Positions 16,024 to 22,707 of a stretch of 50,192 bases of DNA are shown piece after piece. The position numbers were made by a program, and so were the translations under genes. Source of the DNA: an uncultured Spirochaetales bacterium (GTDB lineage: Bacteria > Spirochaetota > Spirochaetia > Sphaerochaetales > Sphaerochaetaceae); NCBI GenBank assembly GCA_949295125.1, contig CASFJV010000057.1, positions 1 through 50,192 of the forward strand, given 5' to 3'. Numbering within the stretch: the stretch's first letter is position 1; each line of letters opens with the position of its first letter. The notes beneath the pieces were generated by a model. That model did not search any database and was not told where the DNA came from. It saw only the letters and a program-made list of their open reading frames with translations.

Positions 16024-17054
16024 GCCTCGACATCTATCAGGACCTTCATGGCTTTTTCCCTGTTGCTGTCTATATACCTGTATGCATCAGCATACTTTTT
16101 GAAAGGGAATGTGTTGCTCTGGAGCGTTTCAAGATCGATCCTGCCTTCTTCAACCAGGCTGATTGCCTCCAGGAAATCCTCATGACGGTACATCATAGTA
16201 GTGTTGAGATCAAGCTCATGGTCATTCAGCACCGCAAGGTCAACATTGGCCATTCCCGCATAGACGGCAACCAGGATAATGGTACTTCCCTTGCGAGCAG
16301 ACCTGATTGCAGCATTCATTGTTGTATCATTTCCTGCGCAGTCGTATATGATATCGCACTTGTCAGGGCCGAATGCATCAAGAAGGGCATTCTCATAGCT
16401 GATCTCTGCTGTGTTGTATGCTTTGTCTATCCCGACTTTCCTTGCAAGATCCAGCCTGTAGCTGCTTATATCACTGATTATGACCTTCCTTGCCCCCATT
16501 GCCTTTGCTGCCTGTGCAACTAGGTTTCCTATAGGCCCGGCTCCTATTACGGATATATCCTTTCCCTCAATGCTTCCAGCACGCCTTATTGCATGGACTG
16601 CAACTGCAAGAGGTTCGATCATTGCACCATTCCTGAAGTCAAAGCTGTCCGGGAGCTTCGTTATGTTCACCTCTGGTGCCGCAAAATACTCGGATGCAGC
16701 TCCAGTTGTCTGGAATCCCATCACTTTCAGTTCTTCGCATAGGTTGTACTTGCCATGCCTGCATGGATAGCAATGGCCGCATCTCACCTGCGGCTCAAGA
16801 GTGACCTTGTCCCCTTCCTTTACGCTTCTTACATTCTTTCCTGTCTTAACTACAACACCTGAAACCTCATGTGCCTGGGTAACAGGATAGCTTGTGAACG
16901 GATGCGTACCATGCCAAACGTGGATATCACTTCCGCAGATGCCGATCATCTTCATCTTCACCAGCACTTCATCATCTTTTATCTCTGGAACATCGATTTC
17001 GCGGAATTCAATGTTCCCCGGACCTGTCATAACCTGCTGCAGCATTTTGGGCAT
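16020..17054 (-). CDS. Zinc-dependent alcohol/polyol dehydrogenase (MDR family)
   Basis: The 344-residue medium-chain dehydrogenase has MIGICGSDIHVWHG (catalytic Zn Cys), AHEVSGVVV (Zn His-Glu), the structural zinc four-Cys loop RCGHCYPCRHGKYNLC and the Rossmann motif GAGPIGNLVAQAAK (about residue 170). It oxidises a secondary alcohol or polyol with NAD(P). Relatives include sorbitol/xylitol and threonine dehydrogenases, and I cannot choose among them. It has its own promoter (TTTACA-17-TACCCT, 17077-17105), a Shine-Dalgarno AGGAGA, and an AT-rich palindrome upstream. It converges on the ROK gene. Confidence 0.85.
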   Translation of the reverse strand: MPKMLQQVMTGPGNIEFREIDVPEIKDDEVLVKMKMIGICGSDIHVWHGTHPFTSYPVTQAHEVSGVVVKTGKNVRSVKEGDKVTLEPQVRCGHCYPCRHGKYNLCEELKVMGFQTTGAASEYFAAPEVNITKLPDSFDFRNGAMIEPLAVAVHAIRRAGSIEGKDISVIGAGPIGNLVAQAAKAMGARKVIISDISSYRLDLARKVGIDKAYNTAEISYENALLDAFGPDKCDIIYDCAGNDTTMNAAIRSARKGSTIILVAVYAGMANVDLAVLNDHELDLNTTMMYRHEDFLEAISLVEEGRIDLETLQSNTFPFKKYADAYRYIDSNREKAMKVLIDVEA

Positions 17055-17076
17055 TTTTTCACTCTCCTGCTCTGAT

Positions 17077-17105
17077 AGGGTAGCGCTAGAATCCAGGGAT
17101 GTAAA
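17077..17105 (-). promoter_or_regulatory. Promoter of the zinc dehydrogenase gene
   Basis: On the minus strand TTTACA (-35) and TACCCT (-10) are separated by 17 nt. The -35 lies beside the 17108-17132 palindrome. Confidence 0.4.
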
Positions 17106-17107
17106 GA

Positions 17108-17132
17108 ACTTTTTAAAACTATTTTAAAAAGT
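17108..17132. promoter_or_regulatory. Perfect 11-bp AT-rich palindrome (terminator or operator)
   Basis: ACTTTTTAAAA and TTTTAAAAAGT are exact complements around a 3-nt centre. It begins 2 nt beyond the stop of the GXGXG-domain gene and abuts the -35 of the dehydrogenase promoter. It could end the glutamate synthase transcript, though it lacks a GC core, or it could bind a regulator. Confidence 0.45.
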
Positions 17133-17134
17133 AT

Positions 17135-17863
17135 TCAGATTGCGGCATAAAGTTCCTTATAGCTATCTTCAGGATTTGGTTCAATCGCTATGAAATCACC
17201 TTCTGCAAGATGCTTTGCATTCTCATGGAAAGCATTTGCAAATTCCTCAAGATAGGGCATGATCCTTTCCCGTTTCTCAGCCTCATCAACGCTTCTCATA
17301 ATAAGTTTCTCAGATAGTCCACGGGGCTTTTCCCTCGTCTTGAGGTAGATTCTTCCTGCATACATTCCGTTGCCGCAGAAAAAACCTGTAACCGGGTCAT
17401 CTGAATTATCCATGCCAAGCACAATGATGGTTCCTCCTGCAAGGTATTCGCCAAGAAAGGATCCGGCTTTTCCTCCAATGACTATAGCAGGCTGAACGAC
17501 GCCGTATGCTTTCATGTGCACTCCAGCGCGGTAGCCTGCATTGCCATGGACAAAAATCCTGCCTCCTCTCATGGCATAAGCCAGGGCATCTCCAGCCGAA
17601 CCGTCTATATACAGCGTTCCGTCATTCATTGTATCTGCAACTGCATCCTGGCAGTTGCCGTCAACCCTGATAACCCCGCCATCAAGGTATGCTGCAAGGG
17701 CATTGCCAGGAGTCCCTTCAATTTCAAGGTTTACCCCTCTCATTCCGCATGCAATATACCGTTGTCCGATAGCGCCTTTAAGCAGCAATGGCTCCCCATC
17801 TGCTTCCCTGATTATTGATGAAATATCATCACATCCCATGTTCCTGATATCAACTTCCAGCAT
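17135..17863 (-). CDS. Glutamate synthase GXGXG-domain protein (split GltB, C-terminal part)
   Basis: The 242-residue protein is the right-handed beta-helix GXGXG domain seen at the C-terminus of GltB. It has repeating G-x-x-G turns such as GTPGNALAAYLDGG, DGSAGDALAYAMRGG and VHGNAGYRAGVHMKAYG. In full-length GltB this domain scaffolds the ammonia channel between the amidotransferase and FMN centres. Here it is a separate gene, the third of a split archaeal-type set, 3 nt after the FMN-domain gene. Confidence 0.88.
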   Translation of the reverse strand: MLEVDIRNMGCDDISSIIREADGEPLLLKGAIGQRYIACGMRGVNLEIEGTPGNALAAYLDGGVIRVDGNCQDAVADTMNDGTLYIDGSAGDALAYAMRGGRIFVHGNAGYRAGVHMKAYGVVQPAIVIGGKAGSFLGEYLAGGTIIVLGMDNSDDPVTGFFCGNGMYAGRIYLKTREKPRGLSEKLIMRSVDEAEKRERIMPYLEEFANAFHENAKHLAEGDFIAIEPNPEDSYKELYAAI

Positions 17864-17866
17864 AAA

Positions 17867-19372
17867 TCACTCTCCCGCATACTTTATTCCGAGGACTTCA
17901 AGCTCTTTTTGATTGAGACCTGCACCGCGAAGTGCAAGACGGTTGCCTCTAAGGGCTTCAATCGAGTTGATTCCCATTCCGCCCATGATCTCCTGGATTT
18001 CCCTTGTCCAGGCATGGACAAGGTTAACCAGCCTTTCTGCCCCCTCTTCCGGATTGAGCCTCTTTACCAGGTTCTCATCCTGTGTTGCGATACCCCATGC
18101 GCATTTTCCCGTATGGCAGCTTGCACAAAGGTGGCAGCCCAGCGCGATAAGCGATGCTGTTCCAATTGATACGGCATCCGCTCCGAGTGCAATTGCCTTC
18201 GCCACATCTGCAGAACTGTGAATGCCTCCGCTAGCTATAATTGATACCCTGTCCCTGATGTGCTCTTCCCTGAGCCTCTGGTCCACGCTGGCAAGTGCCA
18301 CTTCTATAGGGATTCCGACATTGTCCCTGATTCTTACAGGGCTTGCTCCCGTTCCTCCCCTGAACCCGTCGATGGAGATTATGTCCGCACCGCTTCTGGC
18401 AATTCCCGATGCAATTGGGGCGATGTTGTGCACTGCAGCGACTTTCACAATAACAGGCTTCTTATAACCGGTTGCCTCCTTTATTGAGGAAACAAGCTGC
18501 CTGAGGTCCTCAATGGAGTAGATATCATGGTGTGGGGCAGGGGAGATAGCATCCTGACCGGCAGGAACCATTCTCGTCCTTGATACATCCCCAATTATTT
18601 TTGCTCCTGTCAGATGGCCTCCGATTCCAGGTTTTGCTCCCTGTCCGATTTTTATCTCAACAGCGGCGCTTGAGCCAAGGTATCTGCTATGGACTCCAAA
18701 CCTGCCTGACGCAACCTGCACAATAGTGTTCTCCCCGAATTCATAAAGATCCTCATGGAGCCCTCCCTCTCCGGTATTCCAGTAAGTCCCGAGTTCCCTT
18801 GCAGCCATTGCCAGGGCCTTATGGACATTGAGGCTTATTGCTCCATAGCTCATTGCAGCAAAGAGGATTGGTGTCTCAAGCTCAAGGTGAGGGGGAAGGT
18901 TGTTCCTGATCCTGCCCCTCTCATCCCTTTCAATCTTCTCCGGGCGTGAGCCGATGAAAACTTTAGTCTCCATAGGTTCCCTGAGTGGATCAATGGAAGG
19001 GTTTGTGACCTGGCTTGCATTCAGAAGCAGGTTGTCAAAGTATCTTGGAATGCTCTTTACAGGGCTTCCCATTGAAGAAAGGAGAACACCTCCGCTCTCA
19101 CTCTGCTTGAATATCTCGATGATGCTGTCCTGGCTCCATTCAGCATTCTGCCTGAAATGGTTCGTGTTTTCGGTAATGCTCAATGATCCCTGGGGGCAGT
19201 ATGCAACACAGCGCTGGCAATCGGTGCACCTTAAGCTGTCTATTCTTATGGCTTTTGCCTTTTCATCATACTGAAATACTCCGTATGAGCATTCCCTGAT
19301 GCAGATTTTGCAGCTGATGCAGTTCTCATCCCGCAACACCTTGTATCTGGATGGAATCAAATGTACGCTCAT
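17867..19372 (-). CDS. Glutamate synthase FMN-binding/ferredoxin domain protein (split GltB, central part)
   Basis: The 501-residue protein starts with two 4Fe-4S ferredoxin motifs (NCISCKICIRECSYG and RCTDCQRCVAYCPQGSL, about residues 17-65). The glutamate synthase FMN TIM barrel follows: KIGQGAKPGIGGHLTGAKI, ISIDGFRGGTGASPVRIRD and the third iron-sulfur site GCHLCASCHTGKCAWGIAT. It reduces 2-oxoglutarate plus channelled ammonia to glutamate. The fused ferredoxin domain suggests electrons come from ferredoxin or a separate flavoprotein. No gltD-like small subunit is in the window. It overlaps the amidotransferase gene by 4 bp. Confidence 0.93.
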   Translation of the reverse strand: MSVHLIPSRYKVLRDENCISCKICIRECSYGVFQYDEKAKAIRIDSLRCTDCQRCVAYCPQGSLSITENTNHFRQNAEWSQDSIIEIFKQSESGGVLLSSMGSPVKSIPRYFDNLLLNASQVTNPSIDPLREPMETKVFIGSRPEKIERDERGRIRNNLPPHLELETPILFAAMSYGAISLNVHKALAMAARELGTYWNTGEGGLHEDLYEFGENTIVQVASGRFGVHSRYLGSSAAVEIKIGQGAKPGIGGHLTGAKIIGDVSRTRMVPAGQDAISPAPHHDIYSIEDLRQLVSSIKEATGYKKPVIVKVAAVHNIAPIASGIARSGADIISIDGFRGGTGASPVRIRDNVGIPIEVALASVDQRLREEHIRDRVSIIASGGIHSSADVAKAIALGADAVSIGTASLIALGCHLCASCHTGKCAWGIATQDENLVKRLNPEEGAERLVNLVHAWTREIQEIMGGMGINSIEALRGNRLALRGAGLNQKELEVLGIKYAGE

Positions 19373-20460
19373 TTTCTTGCCTCCCTATCAAGTGTTACTA
19401 CAACCGGCTCACCGCCTTTCGGTGCCCATATCCTGTCCAGTTCCGGCTCTATCTTCCTTATTGCTGCCTCCTCAGATGCAAAGTAGACTTTCCTGCCCTT
19501 TTCCGCTGCAACCAGTGATCTCAGCTTCAGCCTGTCATTCAGGGCCATCATGCCGCCTGAAAACCCGACAAGAATTGAAAATGGGCCTGTGATCAGGAAG
19601 GAAGGGAACATCTTTCTCAAATATGACAGCCTCTCCCTTTCATCCTCATCCTTCATTTCAATGGTACTCCAGAATGGTGAGGCAATGACATTTGCGCACT
19701 CTTTCAGGCTAAGATGCTGTTTCCTTCTCAGGTAGTCCAGGATGTATGTGATAACTTCGGTATCTGTAAGGAGGTTGCAAGAATAGCCATACATCTCTAC
19801 AGCCCTGCGGTTAGCATCATAGCTTGATATTTCTCCATTATGTACGACAGAAAGGTCAAGCAGCGCAAATGGATGCGCACCTCCCCACCATCCCGGAGTG
19901 TTGGTTGGATACCTTCCGTGTGCAGTCCATGCATATCCATTATATTCTTCAAGACGGTAAAAAGATGCGACATCTTCGGGGTATCCTACAGCTTTGAATA
20001 CCCCCATGTCTTTTCCGCATGAGAAGACGAAACTGCCTTTTATAGTGTTGTTTATCCTGATCATGCAGCGTGCCGTGTACTCATCCTCATCCAGATGGCT
20101 GTCTGAAAGCTTATGTGGAAGCGGTGTTACAAAATAACGCCAGATAAGTGGCGCATCCTTAATGCCGGATGATGCCCTTGTCGGAATCTTTGACAGGTTT
20201 ATGATATCAAAATGCCTGTCCAGGAAGCGTTCTGTCTCCTCTCTTGAATCAAGGCCGTCATAGAACACGTGGATTGCATAGTAATCTTTATACTGCGGGT
20301 AGATTCCATATCCTGCAAATCCGCCACCAAGGCCATTTGAACGTTCCCTCATGACTGCAATTGATTCAGCAATCACTGAACCGTTTATGAGGCTTCTATC
20401 CCGCGAGAATATCCCGCTGATAGCACAGCCTGAAGGTATTCTTATTTCTCCTTCCCTCAT
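19369..20460 (-). CDS. Glutamate synthase class-II glutamine amidotransferase domain protein (split GltB, N-terminal part)
   Basis: An Ntn-hydrolase glutaminase. The nucleophile Cys lies at about residue 12 (RIPSGCAISGIF), which implies removal of an 11-residue propeptide. Other hallmarks are GLGGGFAGYGIYP, HGRYPTNTPGWWGGAHPF and VHNGEISSYDANRRA. It releases ammonia from glutamine for the FMN-domain partner. Start at 20460 is set by GGGAGGAA 6 nt upstream; a longer frame upstream lacks a ribosome site and runs through the attenuator. It is the first gene of a three-gene operon under ANTAR-type leader control. Confidence 0.9.
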   Translation of the reverse strand: MREGEIRIPSGCAISGIFSRDRSLINGSVIAESIAVMRERSNGLGGGFAGYGIYPQYKDYYAIHVFYDGLDSREETERFLDRHFDIINLSKIPTRASSGIKDAPLIWRYFVTPLPHKLSDSHLDEDEYTARCMIRINNTIKGSFVFSCGKDMGVFKAVGYPEDVASFYRLEEYNGYAWTAHGRYPTNTPGWWGGAHPFALLDLSVVHNGEISSYDANRRAVEMYGYSCNLLTDTEVITYILDYLRRKQHLSLKECANVIASPFWSTIEMKDEDERERLSYLRKMFPSFLITGPFSILVGFSGGMMALNDRLKLRSLVAAEKGRKVYFASEEAAIRKIEPELDRIWAPKGGEPVVVTLDREARK

Positions 20461-20491
20461 ATTTATTCCTCCCTTGCCATGGAAAAATAAA

Positions 20492-20531
20492 AAAGGCGCA
20501 CTCAGAGTATTGCTACTTTGAGAACGCCTTT
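20492..20531 (-). terminator. Leader terminator (attenuator) of the split glutamate synthase operon
   Basis: On the minus strand AAAGGCG pairs with CGCCTTT and the inner arms pair almost fully around a GCAA tetraloop, giving about 18 bp with two mismatches, followed by TTTTTTATTTTT. It sits in the 5' leader, 32 nt before the start codon, so it should stop transcription unless disrupted. Confidence 0.8.
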
Positions 20532-20555
20532 GTTCTGTATTTCCTGCATTAGAAA
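20521..20555 (-). promoter_or_regulatory. Candidate ANTAR-binding double hairpin (antiterminator)
   Basis: On the minus strand P1 is TTTCT-AATGCA-GGAAA and P2 is AGAAC-AAAGGC-GTTCT, separated by 3 nt. Both have 5-bp stems and six-base loops with A at position 1 and G at position 4, the signature of ANTAR target RNAs. P2 uses the 5' arm of the terminator at 20492-20531, so the two folds exclude each other. P1 overlaps the best -10 box, so if that promoter is used only P2 is transcribed. Confidence 0.65.
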
Positions 20556-20576
20556 ATAAAATGGGCAAACTGTCAA
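20548..20576 (-). promoter_or_regulatory. Promoter of the glutamate synthase operon
   Basis: TTGACA and TCTAAT are spaced 17 nt on the minus strand, predicting a leader of about 80 nt. It overlaps P1 of the candidate ANTAR site, so an additional upstream start is possible. Confidence 0.55.
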
Positions 20577-20626
20577 TACAGGAGAAGCTTTTTCGTTCAT
20601 GCTCTTTTAATAATTACTTGTGGTTT

Positions 20627-20654
20627 TTGACATTACTTTAGAAAAAAATAAAAT
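20627..20654 (+). promoter_or_regulatory. Possible upstream promoter of glnA
   Basis: TTGACA-16-TAAAAT on the plus strand, about 50 nt upstream of the better glnA promoter. It would give a longer leader. Confidence 0.35.
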
Positions 20655-20678
20655 TTTCCCATTTCTGCTGATTTGCTA

Positions 20679-20707
20679 TTGACGTTTTTTTTATGAATTA
20701 GGATAAT
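20679..20707 (+). promoter_or_regulatory. Promoter of the glnA operon
   Basis: TTGACG and GATAAT with exactly 17 nt between. Transcription should start near 20714, giving a leader of about 69 nt that holds the attenuator. Confidence 0.6.
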
Positions 20708-20723
20708 CGGCGTCATAGAAGAA

Positions 20724-20735
20724 AGCAAGGGCGCT
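20724..20735 (+). promoter_or_regulatory. Candidate ANTAR-binding hairpin in the glnA leader
   Basis: AGC-AAGGGC-GCT has a six-base loop with A1 and G4, nearly identical to the AAAGGC loop of the divergent leader. Its 3' half is the start of the terminator stem, so they are mutually exclusive. The stem has only 3 bp, and a first hairpin (loop ATAGAA, 715-720 of the 20,000s) is weak. Confidence 0.5.
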
Positions 20736-20766
20736 GTGGATTATCTTATAGTCTGCAGCGCTTTTT
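20731..20766 (+). terminator. Leader terminator (attenuator) of the glnA operon
   Basis: GCGCTG and CAGCGC close a 14-bp stem (with wobble pairs) around a 3-nt loop, followed directly by TTTTTCTATTTT. The Shine-Dalgarno GGAGG of glnA comes right after, so this hairpin decides whether glnA is transcribed. Confidence 0.8.
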
Positions 20767-20782
20767 CTATTTTGGAGGCTTT

Positions 20783-22096
20783 ATGGAAAGGACACTCTCA
20801 GAAATCAAGGCATTGCTTGATGATAATGAGATAAAATTCATCCGCCTTGCTTTTTGTGATATCTTCGGCAGGCAGAAGAACATAGCAATCATGGCAAGTG
20901 AGATAGATCATGCAGTTGAGCATGGGGTATCTTTTGATGCATCGGCAATTGAAGGGTTTTCCAATGTGTCAGAATCAGACCTCTTCCTGCATCCTGATCT
21001 CAATACGTTCTCTATCCTTCCATGGCGGCCGCATGAATCAGGGGTTGCCCGTTTTTACTGCAATATTGCATATCCTGATGGAAGGCCGTTTGAAGGGGAT
21101 GGAAGATACATACTCTCTGAATGTGAGAAGAAGGCCCTGAAAGCGGGGTATTCATTCCTTGTTGGACCCGAGTGCGAATTCTACCTGTTTGAAACTGATG
21201 ACAACGGCTATCCGACACGCAAACCTTTTGACAGGGCAGGATACTTCGACATTGCACCTCTGGACAGGGGAGAGAACATAAGAAGGGAGATATGCCTTGC
21301 AATAGAGGAGATGGGCCTTTCTGCTGAAAGGAGCCATCATGAGTCAGGGCCTGGGCAGAACGAGATAGATTTCAGGTGCTCAAGCCCTTTGAAAGCTGCT
21401 GATGACCTGATGACGCTGCGCACTGCAGTCAAGGCTATCAGTTACCAGAATGGACTTTTTGCTTCATTTTTGCCAAAGCCTTTAGTAGGGGAAAGCGGAA
21501 GTGGATTACATATCAATCTATCAGTATTTGAAAATGAGGAGAACCTTTTTGCTGGTTTCTCATCCTGTAAGAATCCTAAAGCCTCATCCTTCCTTGCTGG
21601 GATACTGAGAAGAATTGGTGATGTGACTGCATTTCTTGATCCGCTTCCGGGCTCTTATGCAAGGCTTGGCAAATGTGAAGCTCCTAATATGATTTCATGG
21701 TCTTTTGAGAACAGATCAACCTTAATACGCGTACCTGCAGCAACAGGCATAGACAGCCGTATAGAAATCAGGAGTGCAGATCCGTCCTGCAATCCATATC
21801 TGGCAATAGCTCTGCTTATTTCTGCAGGATTTGAAGGGATAAAGGATTGCCTTGAACTTCCGCCTTCAATAGATAAGGATGTCTTTGCTCCAGGAGGAAG
21901 GAATGGACTAAAGGAGATTCCGGCGACACTTCAGAAAGCGGTTAAGGCTGCTAAATCCAGTGAATTCATAAGAAAGGTCCTGCCGGAGAAGCTTATTGAT
22001 GACTACCTGTCCCATAAGGCAAAGGAAGCACAGGGATATGAGAGGAGTGAAAACGCTTACTCATATGAGCTGGAAAGGTATTTCCCTTATATATAG
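20783..22096 (+). CDS. glnA: Glutamine synthetase, type I
   Basis: The 437-residue GSI-type enzyme joins ammonia to glutamate with ATP. It shows IRLAFCDIFGRQKNIAI at the N-terminus, GPECEFYLFE (metal-binding Glu, about residue 130), SHHESGPGQNEIDFR, GSGLHINLSV and RIEIRSADPSCNPYLA. I do not see the usual adenylylation-loop Tyr context with confidence. Start is set by TTTGGAGG 6 nt upstream. It is the first gene of a plus-strand operon with the ANTAR regulator (17 nt later) and the type III synthetase. Confidence 0.94.
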   Translation: MERTLSEIKALLDDNEIKFIRLAFCDIFGRQKNIAIMASEIDHAVEHGVSFDASAIEGFSNVSESDLFLHPDLNTFSILPWRPHESGVARFYCNIAYPDGRPFEGDGRYILSECEKKALKAGYSFLVGPECEFYLFETDDNGYPTRKPFDRAGYFDIAPLDRGENIRREICLAIEEMGLSAERSHHESGPGQNEIDFRCSSPLKAADDLMTLRTAVKAISYQNGLFASFLPKPLVGESGSGLHINLSVFENEENLFAGFSSCKNPKASSFLAGILRRIGDVTAFLDPLPGSYARLGKCEAPNMISWSFENRSTLIRVPAATGIDSRIEIRSADPSCNPYLAIALLISAGFEGIKDCLELPPSIDKDVFAPGGRNGLKEIPATLQKAVKAAKSSEFIRKVLPEKLIDDYLSHKAKEAQGYERSENAYSYELERYFPYI

Positions 22097-22113
22097 AGGA
22101 GAAAGAGGGCGCT

Positions 22114-22680
22114 ATGGATACTGCACTGATTGTCACATCAGGAGAATCCTATATGGAGATCAAGAGAATACTGGCATCTAGTTCAGTGATCTCTGACTGT
22201 GCAAAGACGCTTCGCGAGGCACGCATGGCACTTTGCGATCTTCCATACACCCTTCTGGTAATAGATAATCCGCTCTCAGACGGATCGGCAAGGGAATTCG
22301 CAATCGAGAGCTCAAGGCGGGATGAACTTGATATCATACTGCTTGTAAACCCTGCAATTGCTGAGCGTGTTGCAATAGGGCTTGAGAAATACGGGATCTA
22401 TGTGATTGCAAAGCCTGTAACTGAGAGTGAGTTTACTGTTATGATCAGGAACATCAGGGTTGCAAGGAGAAAGCTTGAGGACATCAGGAGCAGATGCAGG
22501 AAACTTAACAGGCGCCTGGAAGAGGAGAGGCGCCTGACAAAGGCTAAATGCCTGCTTGCCCTGAATGAAGGAATGGAAGAAGAGGAAGGCCACCGTTATC
22601 TGGAGAAGAAAGCGATGGACTGCCGCATAACACTACTTGACGCGGCAAGTGAAGTAATAGTCAAATACAGCAAGAACTAG
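22114..22680 (+). CDS. ANTAR-domain RNA-binding antiterminator (NitR/AmiR-like response regulator)
   Basis: The 188-residue protein has a receiver-like fold (about 1-115), an Arg/Glu-rich coiled coil (about 115-137) and a C-terminal ANTAR three-helix domain (AKCLLALNEGMEEEEGHRYL and KKAMDCRITLLDAASEVI). The receiver keeps the phospho-acceptor-like Asp (LLVIDNPLSDGS) and the Lys (VIAKPV), but the usual acidic pair near the N-terminus is replaced by TSGES, so phosphorylation control is doubtful. Its place between two glutamine synthetase genes and the hexaloop hairpins in both leaders suggest it relieves attenuation of nitrogen-assimilation genes, as proposed for clostridial NitR. Confidence 0.85.
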   Translation: MDTALIVTSGESYMEIKRILASSSVISDCAKTLREARMALCDLPYTLLVIDNPLSDGSAREFAIESSRRDELDIILLVNPAIAERVAIGLEKYGIYVIAKPVTESEFTVMIRNIRVARRKLEDIRSRCRKLNRRLEEERRLTKAKCLLALNEGMEEEEGHRYLEKKAMDCRITLLDAASEVIVKYSKN

Positions 22681-22707
22681 AGCTGTTTTAATAGAGGAGA
22701 TGGAGAG

